From: Candidatus Binatus soli
GTDB taxonomy: Bacteria > Desulfobacterota > Binatia > Binatales > Binataceae
DNA: 51,108 nucleotides
Reading direction: 5' to 3'
Assembly: GCA_002479255.1 (NCBI GenBank)
Contig: DLMJ01000048.1
Span: 1-51,108, forward strand
Of the stretch, positions 1 to 8,610 are shown piece by piece; within the stretch, counting starts at the first letter, position 1, and every line of letters starts with the position of its first letter. The notes below the pieces were generated by a model. The model saw only the letters and a list, made by a program, of their open reading frames with translations. It searched no databases and had not been told where the DNA came from. The translations under genes were made by a program, and so were the position numbers.

Positions 1-139
1 CCTCGGCGACTATGACGATCACCAACCCGATTTGATTCAATCGAAGACAAAAAAGGGGCAGTTTGGGCGCGGCGGCGGGTGTGCGCGGGCGGGCCGGATC
101 CGGTAAAAAAGTAAAAAAGCCAAATGCAAAGGTGACGCG
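1..139. other. Region upstream of lolC, no supported gene
   Basis: An open + strand frame enters from the window edge and stops at TAA 104-106. It encodes about 34 low-complexity residues that I do not recognise. It could be the 3' end of an upstream gene or simply non-coding. The stretch just before lolC is A-rich (runs of A at 105-110 and 113-117). No promoter can be assigned. Confidence 0.2.
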
Positions 140-1420
140 TTGCGCTACGAATTCCTGATTGGCCTGCGATATTTGCGGGCGCGGCGGCGCGAACGATTCG
201 TGTCGCTCATCGCGATCATCTCGCTGGCCGGGATAACGATTGGGACGTTCACCTTGTCGGTTGCGTTGTCGGTGATGAGCGGATTCGAGAAAGATCTGCG
301 CAACCTATTGCTCACGTTTACGCCGCAGATAACGATCGAACGCAGCGACGGCGGAGTTTGGAATCCGGCCGAGATCGAGAAGAAGATCGCCGCGATACCG
401 GGGGTGGCGGCGGCGGCGCCATTCGTCACGTCGCAGGTGATGGCGGTCTCGAGCACGGACTCGGGCGCCGCGGGGCTGGTGTCGGGCGGAGTTATCCGCG
501 GGGTACAGCCGCACGACAATCCGGTGCTCAAGGAATTAAGCGACACGCTGGAGAACGGGACGCTCGCGGACCTCGAGACGACGCATCCGGTGACGATTGT
601 GGACAAGGGCGTCAAGCGCCAGGTCGAGCTGCCCGGTGCGATCATCGGCAAGTCGCTGGCGTTCGAGCTTGGGGTGAGGCCGGGCGACCCGGTGATACTG
701 ATTTCGCCGGCGAGCTTGGGAGCAGGAATCGGGCCTCCGCGCCTCAAGCGATTCGTGGTGACGGGGTTCTTTCACTCGGGCATGTACGAGTTCGATTCGA
801 CGCTGATATTCGTCGCATTGAAAGACGGACGCGCGTTGCTGGCCGACGATGCGTCGCTCGAAAGCGGGCTCGAGTTGCGGCTGGTCAACATGTTCGACGC
901 GCCGGCGATGCGCGCCCGGATCGCGGCGATGGCGGGGCCTGATTTCGAGGTCTCGGATTGGACGACGGCCAACGCGCCGCTGTTCTCCGCGCTCGCGCTG
1001 GAGAAGTTCACCTACTTCATGGTGCTGCTGCTGATCGTGCTGGTGGCGGCCTTCAACATAATTGCGACGTTGGTGATGGTGGTGATGGAACGGCGCAAGG
1101 AGATTGCGATCGTGCGCACGATGGGTGCGCGGGCGGCGTCGGTGGCGTCGATCTTTCTGTGCGAAGGCGCGGCGCTGGGCGTGATCGGCACGGTTTTGGG
1201 CGTGGGCGCGGGGTTCGTGACGGCGTACCTGATAGGCAAGTACCATTTGATTAGTCTGCCGGCCGACATGTTCATGGTGAGTGCGGTGCCGGTGACGCTC
1301 AACGCGTGGAACTTCATCGCGGTTGCGGCGGCGACGATCGTGCTGTGCCTGCTTGCATCGATCTATCCGGCATTGCAGGCCGCGAGACTCTCGCCGGTCG
1401 AGGTGATTCGCTATGAGTGA
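140..1420 (+). CDS. lolC: Lipoprotein-releasing ABC transporter permease (LolC/LolE family)
   Basis: Inner-membrane permease of the Lol system, which extracts outer-membrane lipoproteins from the inner membrane and hands them to the periplasmic carrier. The 426-aa length fits the family. The N-terminus has the family pattern ('YEFLIGLRYLRARRRERFVS') and a first membrane segment near residues 22-48. A large periplasmic domain spans about 50-285, and three C-terminal membrane segments follow, with the FtsX-like motif 'RRKEIAIVRTMGA' between them. The start is a TTG at 140; no in-frame ATG lies nearby. The next gene, lolD, overlaps its end by 8 nt, so the two are translationally coupled. A single LolC/E-type gene suggests a homodimeric or LolF-like permease. 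Whether a second permease exists elsewhere cannot be seen. Confidence 0.93.
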   Translation: MRYEFLIGLRYLRARRRERFVSLIAIISLAGITIGTFTLSVALSVMSGFEKDLRNLLLTFTPQITIERSDGGVWNPAEIEKKIAAIPGVAAAAPFVTSQVMAVSSTDSGAAGLVSGGVIRGVQPHDNPVLKELSDTLENGTLADLETTHPVTIVDKGVKRQVELPGAIIGKSLAFELGVRPGDPVILISPASLGAGIGPPRLKRFVVTGFFHSGMYEFDSTLIFVALKDGRALLADDASLESGLELRLVNMFDAPAMRARIAAMAGPDFEVSDWTTANAPLFSALALEKFTYFMVLLLIVLVAAFNIIATLVMVVMERRKEIAIVRTMGARAASVASIFLCEGAALGVIGTVLGVGAGFVTAYLIGKYHLISLPADMFMVSAVPVTLNAWNFIAVAAATIVLCLLASIYPALQAARLSPVEVIRYE

Positions 1421-2225
1421 GGCGCGAGCTGCGGCGGTGGCGAAAGCGAAACCCAAGCTTGCGCAGGGGCGTCTAATCGAGGTGCGCGGCCTCGACAAGA
1501 CATTCTATGACGCCGATCGCGAGATTCGCGTGCTGCGCGGTCTCGATCTGACGGTCCAGGCGGGCGAGGAGATCGCGATTGTGGGGCAATCGGGAACCGG
1601 CAAGTCCACGCTGCTCCATATTATGGGGAGCCTGGAAGAGCCGACCGCAGGCAAGGTTTATTTCGAGGGCGAAGATTTGTTCGCGCTCGATCAGAAATCG
1701 CTGGCGGAGTTCCGCAACCTGAAGCTGGGCTTCGTTTTCCAGTTCCATTACCTGCTGGCGGACTTCACGGCTCTGGAAAACGTGATGATGCCGGCGTTGA
1801 TCGGCCGCATCAACGACGCCGAAGCGAGCCGGCGTGCGACCGAGATGCTGGAAATCGTCGGGCTGGGCGACAAGCTGCGGCGCCGGCCGGCGGAACTGTC
1901 GGGGGGCGAACAGCAACGCGTCGCGGTGGCGCGCGCGGTGGTGCTGCGGCCCAAGCTGCTGCTGGCGGACGAGCCGACGGGCAATCTCGATCCGCATACG
2001 GCGGAAGAAGTGCACGAGCTGTTTCACAAGCTCAATCGCGAGCTTGGGATCACGCTGGTGATCGCAACCCATAACGAGCAGTTGACGCGCAGCGTCGGGC
2101 GCGCGCTGCGGCTCAACGAAGGAAAGCTGTTCGACGAACGGCAGAGGCCGGCCCCTGCACCCGAGCAACGAGAGAAACTGGCCCCTAACCCCGTCCCATC
2201 CGGGAAGGGAAACAATCGAGTTTAG
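1413..2225 (+). CDS. lolD: Lipoprotein-releasing ABC transporter ATP-binding protein LolD
   Basis: Cytoplasmic ATPase powering the Lol lipoprotein exporter with the permease just upstream. Walker A is GQSGTGKST (about residues 58-66), the signature is LSGGEQQRVAVARA, and Walker B runs into LLLADEPTGNLD, followed by the switch histidine in 'ATHNEQL'. At 270 aa it is longer than a typical LolD (about 230). The extra length is a 20-residue N-terminal extension and a Pro-rich C-terminal tail with no domain, encoded by a C-rich stretch (about 2150-2215). The ATG at 1413 overlaps the end of lolC. Assignment to LolD rather than a general MacB-like ATPase rests on the adjacent LolC-type permease. Confidence 0.93.
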   Translation: MSEARAAAVAKAKPKLAQGRLIEVRGLDKTFYDADREIRVLRGLDLTVQAGEEIAIVGQSGTGKSTLLHIMGSLEEPTAGKVYFEGEDLFALDQKSLAEFRNLKLGFVFQFHYLLADFTALENVMMPALIGRINDAEASRRATEMLEIVGLGDKLRRRPAELSGGEQQRVAVARAVVLRPKLLLADEPTGNLDPHTAEEVHELFHKLNRELGITLVIATHNEQLTRSVGRALRLNEGKLFDERQRPAPAPEQREKLAPNPVPSGKGNNRV

Positions 2226-2296
2226 CCGCTTCGGAGTATTCGGTTTACATGGGGGGAGCGATTGGCTAGTTTGGTCGGCGCTTTTGGTGTGTTTGA

Positions 2297-4735
2297 GTGA
2301 AATCCGGAAAATTCAACGCGCGCGCACCGCGCGCGCCGTCATTTTGGGGGCTACATCGTCGGCCCCGCGGGCTATTGCCGGCAAACGGCGCGCTGGTGCT
2401 TGCAGCGATTGCGACGTTCTCGTTGCTCGCGGCGGCCGTCGCGCGTGCGCAGGGCCCGGCGCCGATAATCTCGAAGGTTGAGATCGCCGGCAATCAACGC
2501 GTCGAACAGGACGCGATTCTGATCCACATCACGCAGCAGACGAACCAGCCGCTCGATCAGACGGCGGTCGATGTGGACATCAAGTCGATTTACAGGATGG
2601 GTTTTTTCGAATCGGTGACCGCCCACGTAGAGCAGCGGGGCAGCCGCAACGTGCTGGTATACCGGGTAAAGGAGCGCCCGCAGATTACCGACGTCAAGTT
2701 CTATGGGATGAAGGCGATTCGGTCGAACGACGACAAGATAGTCGAGGCGGTGAAGGTGCATCCGGGGTCGATCCTCGATCCGATCGCGGTAAAGGAGACG
2801 ATCGCCGGCGTGACGCAGGCTTACGCGGACAAGGGCTACACGGACGCCAAAGTAGTCTTCAAGGCGATACCGCAGCCCGACAACACGGCGTTCGGCGAAT
2901 TCGACGTGACCGAAGGGTCGAAGGTCGAGATCACCAAGATCGTGTTCGAGGGCAACAAGTCGTTTTCATCGTCCATTTTGAAAGGCCAGATGGAGACGGC
3001 AACCTACAGCAAATTGCTGAGCTGGTTGACGGGATGGGGCGCGCTCGATCAGAAGAAACTGCAGGAGGACGTCGATCGGCTGACGGCGTTTTATTACGAC
3101 AACGGCTACCTGAACGTGCAGATTGGGCAGCCACAGTTGGTGCGCAGCGGCGGGCAGATTACGATCATAATAACGATCGACGAGGGCACGCCGTACCGCG
3201 TCGGCCGAATCAACATCGAAGGCAACCTGAAGTTTCCGCGCCGCGAACTGCGCAGGCTGCTGACGATGAAGAGCGGACAACTGTTCCGCGGCTCGGCGTT
3301 GCAGCGCCAGGTGCTCGCGCTGTCGGATTTCTACTCGAACCGGGGTTACGCGTACGTCAACATCGATCCGCGCACGCAACTGGTCCACACCACCAAGCGA
3401 GTCAACGTGGTGTTCGTGATCAATCCGGGCCACGAAGTGCTAATCGACCGCGTCAATATCAGCGGCAACACCAAGACCTCGGACAAGGTAATCCGCCGCG
3501 AGATCCAGATTCAGGAGCAGGAGCCGTACAGCGCCGAAGAGATCCGGGATTCGAAGGTGCGGCTGGACCGGCTGGGATTCTTCACCGACACGCGCATCAC
3601 GACCTCGCCGGCGGCGCAGCCCGACAAGATAAACCTCGACGTGAACGTGACCGAGGGCAACACCGCGTCGTTCCAGGTGGCGGGCGGATTCGACAGCTAT
3701 CAATCGCTGTTCGGCAACTTTACGCTGGGCAACACCAACCTGTTCGGCGGCGGCGAATCGCTGATCCTCAACGCGCAGGTCGGCTTCCTGTTCCAGAACT
3801 ACAGCGTCAGTTACACGGAGCCGTGGTTCCTGGACATGCCGCTCGCCGTGGGCATGCAGTTGTTCGACAATAAAACTTACCTGCTGAGCTTCAACCAGTC
3901 GTCGGCAGGCTTCACCCTGACCACGACATATCCGCTGACCGAGCTCGGCTTCAAGAAGCTGGGGCCGTTCTCTCTCAAGGACGTGCAGGCGGGACTGGGC
4001 TACTCGTTTCAGAGCGTAGGAATCACGGGGCTGAACCAGTATACGACTTACCAAATCGAGCGCTACAAGGGCTACACGCAGACCTCAGAAATTACGCCGA
4101 CGATACGCCGCTTCACGGTCGATAATCCGGTCGATCCGCGCACCGGCACCGTCGAGAGTCTCAGCATGCAGTTCGGCGGAATCGGCGGCGGCAACGAATT
4201 CATCAAGGGCGTCGCGCATTTCCGATATTTCTATCCGTTCCTGAAGAGCCAGTCGCTGGGAACGTTCGTGCTGTCGCAGGGAATCACGTTCGGCATCGGG
4301 ACCAACCTGCAAAGCGGGACCGGCGGCGAGTTGCCGCTGTACGAGCGATTCTTCCCCGGCGGTGTCGGCGGTCCCGGCGACGTGCGCGGCTATCAGCTCT
4401 ATTCGTTGGGACCGCAGGTGACGCTGTACGCCCAGAACGGCACTCCGCTGAGCGTTCAGGACATCGGCGGCAGCAAGGAATTGTTGCTGAGCAACGAAAT
4501 CACCTTCCCGATACTGTCGGGATTGGGAATCCGCGGGGTGGTATTCAGCGACGCGGGGCAATCGTTCCTGCTCAAGGATTCGATCAATATCGACCAGCTG
4601 CAGGCGTCGTTTGGATTCGGCGTGCGCTGGAAATCGCCATTCGGGCCGCTGGCGGTGGATATCGCTTTCCCGATCAATCCGCGGCCGGCCGACCAGAAAA
4701 CCGTCTTCGAAATCGGGGCCGGCTCCCCGCTCTAG
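2297..4735 (+). CDS. bamA: Outer membrane protein assembly factor BamA
   Basis: Essential outer-membrane beta-barrel that folds and inserts other barrel proteins. The 812 aa show an N-terminal signal sequence (hydrophobic stretch about residues 30-50, ending ARAQG). A series of POTRA repeats covers about 55-430, with repeated 'V.I.GN' and 'GY....V' patterns. The C-terminal bacterial surface antigen barrel covers about 455-812 and includes the conserved 'GPGDVRGY' loop (VRGY/F motif) and 'FGFGVRWKSPFGPLAVDIAFP' near the end. The GTG start at 2297 gives an unusually long, Arg-rich stretch before the hydrophobic core; a later start is possible but no ATG precedes the core. Context lolCD-bamA-skp-fabZ-lpxA is the classic envelope cluster. 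Confidence 0.96.
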   Translation: MKSGKFNARAPRAPSFWGLHRRPRGLLPANGALVLAAIATFSLLAAAVARAQGPAPIISKVEIAGNQRVEQDAILIHITQQTNQPLDQTAVDVDIKSIYRMGFFESVTAHVEQRGSRNVLVYRVKERPQITDVKFYGMKAIRSNDDKIVEAVKVHPGSILDPIAVKETIAGVTQAYADKGYTDAKVVFKAIPQPDNTAFGEFDVTEGSKVEITKIVFEGNKSFSSSILKGQMETATYSKLLSWLTGWGALDQKKLQEDVDRLTAFYYDNGYLNVQIGQPQLVRSGGQITIIITIDEGTPYRVGRINIEGNLKFPRRELRRLLTMKSGQLFRGSALQRQVLALSDFYSNRGYAYVNIDPRTQLVHTTKRVNVVFVINPGHEVLIDRVNISGNTKTSDKVIRREIQIQEQEPYSAEEIRDSKVRLDRLGFFTDTRITTSPAAQPDKINLDVNVTEGNTASFQVAGGFDSYQSLFGNFTLGNTNLFGGGESLILNAQVGFLFQNYSVSYTEPWFLDMPLAVGMQLFDNKTYLLSFNQSSAGFTLTTTYPLTELGFKKLGPFSLKDVQAGLGYSFQSVGITGLNQYTTYQIERYKGYTQTSEITPTIRRFTVDNPVDPRTGTVESLSMQFGGIGGGNEFIKGVAHFRYFYPFLKSQSLGTFVLSQGITFGIGTNLQSGTGGELPLYERFFPGGVGGPGDVRGYQLYSLGPQVTLYAQNGTPLSVQDIGGSKELLLSNEITFPILSGLGIRGVVFSDAGQSFLLKDSINIDQLQASFGFGVRWKSPFGPLAVDIAFPINPRPADQKTVFEIGAGSPL

Positions 4736-4893
4736 CGTCGGTCGATTTTTCGACATCGGGCGACGATGAGACCGTGGGCAACTGGATTTGATGCTCGGTG
4801 ACGTACTATTGTGTATGTTTCCCAGGCACGAGTGATGCGCCGTAATGAGGACGCGTCCCAGGTGGCTAGTCAACAGGAGGCTTTCCGGGCTGT

Positions 4894-5544
4894 ATGAGGC
4901 AACGGTTGTTCATCGGTGCGTTGTTCGGTGCGTTCCTTGCGGTGACGTCCGCGGCAGTTCCCGCGCGGGCCGACCTGAAGTTCGCGTATGTTGACGTGCA
5001 GCGAGCGCTCAATGAGTGCGACGCCGGCAAGCGGGCCAAGGCCGAATTCCAGGGCCGTGTCACATCGGTGGAGGCGAAACTGCAGCGGCAGCAAAATGAG
5101 GTCCAGTCCCTTAAGGACGAGATGGAAAAAAAGGGTATGCTGATGAACCAGGATCAGCGCCAGAGTCTGCAGGACCAGTACGTGGAAAAGCTCAAGAACT
5201 TCGAGCGCGACTACAAGGACTCGAAGGACGAGTTGCAGGCCAAGGACCAGGAGGTCACGGCGAAAATCGTGCATGACCTCGCGCAGGTCATCCGCTCGCT
5301 TGGAGAGCGTGACGGCTACACGATGGTGATGGAGAAGGGATCGATCCTGTGGGGTGCTCCGGGCATCGATATTACCGACCAGGTAATCCGCAGTTACAAC
5401 GCGATGCACGTGGCGATCGGCTCGGTCGGCGAAGGCGCCGGCGGCGGAATATCGCGCGCGAGCGTTCAGGCCGGGCAGGCCAGCGCGCCGGCTCCGTCGG
5501 ATTTCGGCTCGGCGGCGGCCAAGCGGTCGACGATCTCGAAGTAG
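4894..5544 (+). CDS. skp: OmpH/Skp-family periplasmic chaperone
   Basis: Periplasmic holdase that carries unfolded outer-membrane proteins to the Bam complex. A clear signal peptide covers residues 1-26 with an Ala-x-Ala type cleavage site ('VPARA/D'). The mature protein begins 'LKFAYVDVQRALNE', the OmpH start motif. A long charged helical (tentacle-like) region runs from about 45 to 135. The C-terminus carries a Gly/Ala/Ser-rich extension of roughly 40 residues not expected in Skp. At 216 aa it is longer than E. coli Skp (161). The ATG at 4894 follows a 158-bp gap after bamA, so it may have its own promoter. lpxD, which commonly follows skp, is missing here. Confidence 0.93.
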   Translation: MRQRLFIGALFGAFLAVTSAAVPARADLKFAYVDVQRALNECDAGKRAKAEFQGRVTSVEAKLQRQQNEVQSLKDEMEKKGMLMNQDQRQSLQDQYVEKLKNFERDYKDSKDELQAKDQEVTAKIVHDLAQVIRSLGERDGYTMVMEKGSILWGAPGIDITDQVIRSYNAMHVAIGSVGEGAGGGISRASVQAGQASAPAPSDFGSAAAKRSTISK

Positions 5545-5578
5545 GCCGCTCGAAACAAGGTGCGCGAAGTAATTCCCG

Positions 5579-6034
5579 GTGCCTGACGACGCAAAAGTCG
5601 CGGAGCTTGGGCGCGTGTTGGGACTGCTGCCCCATCGCTATCCGTTTCTGCTGGTCGATCGCATCGTAGAACTGGTCAAGGGCCGCGTCGTAACCGTCAA
5701 GAACGTCAGCTTCAACGAACCGTATTTCGCGGGGCATTTTCCGGGTCATCCTGTGATGCCGGGGGTGTTGATCGTCGAGGCGCTGGCGCAGTCGGGGGCG
5801 ATCCTGGCGCTCAATGAATTGGGCGGGGACCCGGCACGTCTGTTCATGCTGACAGGATTGGACAAAGTACGCTTTCGCCGCCGCGTAATCCCGGGCGATC
5901 AGCTGCGGATGGAAGTAAAAATTCTAAAATTTCATCGTCCGCTGTGGCGGATGCACGGGGTGGCGCGCGTCGGCGACGAATTGGCGGCCCAAGCGGAATT
6001 GTCCGCGATGGAAGTCGAGGAGCAAGTCCGATAG
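5579..6034 (+). CDS. fabZ: 3-hydroxyacyl-[acyl-carrier-protein] dehydratase FabZ
   Basis: Cytosolic fatty-acid synthesis enzyme that dehydrates beta-hydroxyacyl-ACP. It competes with lipid A synthesis for hydroxyacyl-ACP, hence its place in lpx clusters. The 151-aa length is normal for the family. The hot-dog fold signature is present: 'LLPHRYPFLLVDRI' at the N-terminus, then 'GHFPGHPVMPGVLIVEALAQ' with the catalytic His and Glu. The GTG at 5579 is the only sensible start; its Shine-Dalgarno is weak. The stop (6032-6034) overlaps the proposed ATA start of lpxA by the 4-nt string ATAG. Confidence 0.95.
   Translation: MPDDAKVAELGRVLGLLPHRYPFLLVDRIVELVKGRVVTVKNVSFNEPYFAGHFPGHPVMPGVLIVEALAQSGAILALNELGGDPARLFMLTGLDKVRFRRRVIPGDQLRMEVKILKFHRPLWRMHGVARVGDELAAQAELSAMEVEEQVR
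6018..6033 (+). promoter_or_regulatory. Shine-Dalgarno and ATA start region of lpxA
   Basis: AGGAG at 6018-6022 is followed by an 8-nt spacer and ATA at 6031-6033. This ATA overlaps the fabZ TAG (6032-6034), making an ATAG junction in place of the usual ATGA. The only ATG/GTG/TTG in the lpxA frame upstream is a GTG at 5944, with no Shine-Dalgarno and 29 non-family codons. The site therefore decides the lpxA start. Confidence 0.6.
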
Positions 6035-6825
6035 CGGGCCGAATCCATTCCTCCGCGGTCATCGACAAGCGGGCCGACCTCGACACGAGCGTCGAAGTCG
6101 GTCCGGGTGCGGTGATCGGACCGGACGTCAAGATTGGAGCCGGCAGCGTGGTCGGGCCTTGCGCGATGATCGAGCGTAACACCACGATCGGCGAGCGCAA
6201 TCGCATCTGGCAGTTCGCCGCCATCGGCGCGGAACCGCAAGACCTCAAATTCAAGGGCGAACCGTCGGTCGTCGAAATCGGCGACGACAACATGATTCGC
6301 GAGTTCGCGACCGTTCACCGCGGCACCGAAGGCGGCGGGATGATGACAAAAATTGGCAGTCACACGCTGGTGATGACGTACGCGCACGTGGCGCACGACT
6401 GCATCATCGGCGACCACGTGATCCTGGCGGCGTGCACGGGGCTGGCCGGCCACTGCGTTATCGAGGAGTACGCGATTTGCGAGGGCCAGGTCGGGGTGCA
6501 TCAGTTCAGCCGCATCGGCACTCACGCGATCGTGGCGGCGGGCGCAAAGGTGGCGCAGGACGTGCCGCCGTACTCGATGGTGGCGGGAACCGAGCGCGCG
6601 CGGCTGGCGGGCGTCAACGAAGTCGGCCTGCAGCGGCGCGGCTTCAAGCCCGAAACGATTGCGGCGCTCAAGTCCGCGATCCGCACGCTGTTTTTCTCGA
6701 AGCTGTTGCGCGACGATGCCATGAAGCAGGTCCTGGACGAGTACGGTACGGTTGCCGAAGTCGTGCGGCTGGTTGATTTCATAAACAACTCGAAGCGCGG
6801 AGTCGTTGGCCGCGAGCGTGAATAA
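6031..6825 (+). CDS. lpxA: Acyl-ACP--UDP-N-acetylglucosamine O-acyltransferase LpxA
   Basis: First enzyme of lipid A synthesis; it transfers a 3-hydroxyacyl chain from ACP to UDP-GlcNAc. It is a left-handed beta-helix of hexapeptide repeats from the start ('IHSSAVID', 'VEVGPGAVIG') to about residue 190. Conserved family stretches are 'FAAIGAEPQDLKFKGE', 'IREFATVHRG' and 'YAHVAHDCIIG' with the catalytic His, then 'GVHQFSRIG', and a helical C-terminal domain with 'LQRRGFKPETIAALK'. With the ATA start at 6031 it is 264 aa, matching the family (E. coli 262). A GTG at 5944 would add 29 unrelated residues and overlap fabZ by 91 nt. The call is firm; only the start is unusual. Confidence 0.93.
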   Translation: MAGRIHSSAVIDKRADLDTSVEVGPGAVIGPDVKIGAGSVVGPCAMIERNTTIGERNRIWQFAAIGAEPQDLKFKGEPSVVEIGDDNMIREFATVHRGTEGGGMMTKIGSHTLVMTYAHVAHDCIIGDHVILAACTGLAGHCVIEEYAICEGQVGVHQFSRIGTHAIVAAGAKVAQDVPPYSMVAGTERARLAGVNEVGLQRRGFKPETIAALKSAIRTLFFSKLLRDDAMKQVLDEYGTVAEVVRLVDFINNSKRGVVGRERE

Positions 6826-7633
6826 GCTCGGGCTCATCGCGGGCAACGGCGTCTTCCCGCTCGAAGTGGCGCGCGCCGCACGCGAGCGCGGAATAAAAGT
6901 CATCGCGGTCGCGCACCTGAATGAAAGCGATCGCGCGCTTGACTCGGTGGCCGGCGAAGTCACCTGGATCAAAGTCGGCGAGCTGCAGAAAATAATCGAC
7001 GTTTTCAAAAGCGCCGGAGTCTCGGAAGCGGCGATGGCCGGCGGCATCTCACGCGCGCGGCTGAAAGATTCTTTCGCGCCCGACGCGCGCGCGCTTAAGA
7101 TGCTGGCGGGAATCGGACGCTTCAGCGACGACGCTGTGCTCCGCGGCGTCGCGCGTGAAGTCGAAACCGAAGGAATCAAAATGATCGATCCGATCCCGAT
7201 GATCGAGCATTGGCTCGCGCGCGCCGGCGTCGGCGCCGGACCCGAGCCGACTCCCGCGCAAATCCGCGATCTCGAGCTCGCATTCGCGGTCGCGCGCCGG
7301 CTCGGCAGTTACGATATCGGCCAGACGGTCGCGGTCCGCGACGGGATGGTCGCGGCGGTGGAAGCGCTGGAGGGAACGGACGCCGCGCTGCGCCGCGCAG
7401 CCGCGCTGGTGGGCGCGGGCCTGGTGGTGGCCAAGGCGGCCAAACCGGGCCAGGACATGCGCTTCGATCGCCCCGCGATTGGCCCGGCTACGGTGCAATT
7501 GCTCGCCGAGATCGGCGCGGCGATGTTAGGCGTCGAAGCTGAAGTCGCGCTGATTCTGGAACGCGAGCGCACGCTCGAACTCGCGCGCGTGAAAAACGTG
7601 ACGTTATACGGTTATGCGGAAACCAGTGGTTGA
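6818..7633 (+). CDS. lpxI: UDP-2,3-diacylglucosamine pyrophosphatase LpxI
   Basis: Hydrolyses UDP-2,3-diacylglucosamine to lipid X and UMP, replacing LpxH in many non-enteric bacteria (formerly DUF1009). The family N-terminus 'KLGLIAGNGVFPLEVARAA' is present, as are 'AGGISRARL', 'GIGRFSDDAVLRGVA', 'VETEGI', 'DIGQTVAVRDGMVAAVEALEGTDA' and 'KAAKPGQDMRFDRPAIGP'. The GTG at 6818 gives 271 aa with the family's usual start and overlaps the end of lpxA by 8 nt. A TTG at 6806 would add four residues. Its position directly after lpxA agrees with the function. Confidence 0.95.
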   Translation: MNKLGLIAGNGVFPLEVARAARERGIKVIAVAHLNESDRALDSVAGEVTWIKVGELQKIIDVFKSAGVSEAAMAGGISRARLKDSFAPDARALKMLAGIGRFSDDAVLRGVAREVETEGIKMIDPIPMIEHWLARAGVGAGPEPTPAQIRDLELAFAVARRLGSYDIGQTVAVRDGMVAAVEALEGTDAALRRAAALVGAGLVVAKAAKPGQDMRFDRPAIGPATVQLLAEIGAAMLGVEAEVALILERERTLELARVKNVTLYGYAETSG

Positions 7634-8576
7634 GCTGCGCGCCGCAGTAATTGGCGCGGGACGCCTCGGCACGCTGCACGCGCGCAAGTACGCCGCCATT
7701 TCGGGAATCAAGCTCGCACACGTCGTCGATATCGACGCCGCGCGGGCGCGAGCCGTAGCGATGGAAGTTGGCGCGACGCCGCTGGCCGATTACCGGATGC
7801 TGGTGGGCAAGGTTGACCTCGTGACGGTCGCGTCACCCGGCGTGACGCATCATGAGATCGCATCCGCGATGCTGAAGTCGGGCATCGACGTGCTGCTGGA
7901 AAAGCCGATGGCCGAGACGCTGGTCCAGGCGCGTGAACTGGCCAGGCTGGCGTCGACGAGCGGCCGCATTCTTCAGATTGGCCACCTCGAGCGGTTCAAT
8001 CCGGCGGTCGTTCATCTGCATTCGATCGTGAAAAATCCGCGCTTCGTGGAATGCCATCGGCTCGCGCCGTTCACCGAGCGCGGCACCGACGTGGATGTGG
8101 TGCTCGATCTGATGGTGCACGACCTCGACGTGATCCTGTCGGTGGCGCCGTCGGAGGTCGCGTCGCTCGAGGCGGTCGGGGTCGCGATCCTTACCGATCG
8201 AATCGACCTCGCCAACGCGCGTATCCGCTTCCGGAGCGGTCTCATCGCAAATCTGGTCACCAGCCGCGTGTCGCCCCGGCGCGAACGCAAGATTCGTTTC
8301 TTCCAGCCCGACGCGTACCTCTCGGTTGATTACGAGGCGCGCAGCATCCAGATGTATCGCAAAACTCCGCCGGCGCCGGGCGCTCAGTTCCCCACCATCT
8401 CGGCGGAGCAGATCGATTTCGGCGAAGGCGATCCGCTCGCCGACGAAGTCAATGCATTCGTCGCGGCAGTTCGCAGCAGGTCCACGCCGGCCGTCAGCGC
8501 CGAGGACGGACTTCGCGTGATGGAACTAACCGAGAGAATCAAGGAAGTGATGCTGACGGATTCGGCCGCGCCTTGA
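7614..8576 (+). CDS. Gfo/Idh/MocA-family oxidoreductase in the lpx cluster
   Basis: NAD(P)-dependent sugar dehydrogenase of 320 aa. The Rossmann fingerprint 'AVIGAGRLGTLHARKYAAI' is at the N-terminus, the 'LLEKPMAETL' motif near residue 100, and the conserved 'HDLDVILS' region near 170. The C-terminal alpha/beta domain follows. The ATG at 7614 overlaps the end of lpxI by 20 nt, so it is part of the lipid A operon. By context it could oxidise the 3-OH of UDP-GlcNAc, as GnnA does before the aminotransferase GnnB makes the 3-amino sugar for amide-linked lipid A. No GnnB-like aminotransferase is visible here, so that role is only an inference; the family assignment is secure. Confidence 0.85.
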   Translation: MRKPVVELRAAVIGAGRLGTLHARKYAAISGIKLAHVVDIDAARARAVAMEVGATPLADYRMLVGKVDLVTVASPGVTHHEIASAMLKSGIDVLLEKPMAETLVQARELARLASTSGRILQIGHLERFNPAVVHLHSIVKNPRFVECHRLAPFTERGTDVDVVLDLMVHDLDVILSVAPSEVASLEAVGVAILTDRIDLANARIRFRSGLIANLVTSRVSPRRERKIRFFQPDAYLSVDYEARSIQMYRKTPPAPGAQFPTISAEQIDFGEGDPLADEVNAFVAAVRSRSTPAVSAEDGLRVMELTERIKEVMLTDSAAP

Positions 8577-8610
8577 CGCCTCCCGTCCGCTGCGACAGCA
8601 TCGATTTGTG

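Noticed and set aside
536..1498. Long antisense frames across the GC-rich operons (for example opposite lolC, msbA, waaA and the sensor kinase)
   Set aside because: They mirror the third-position GC bias of the sense genes, are rich in Arg, His and Gln, and have no domain.
4741..4754. GTCGA-TTTT-TCGAC hairpin after bamA as terminator
   Set aside because: Only 5 bp of stem, no T run after it; too weak to call.
5944..6030. GTG start of lpxA at 5944
   Set aside because: No Shine-Dalgarno, a 91-nt overlap with fabZ, and the added residues are an Arg/Gly-rich by-product of the fabZ frame.
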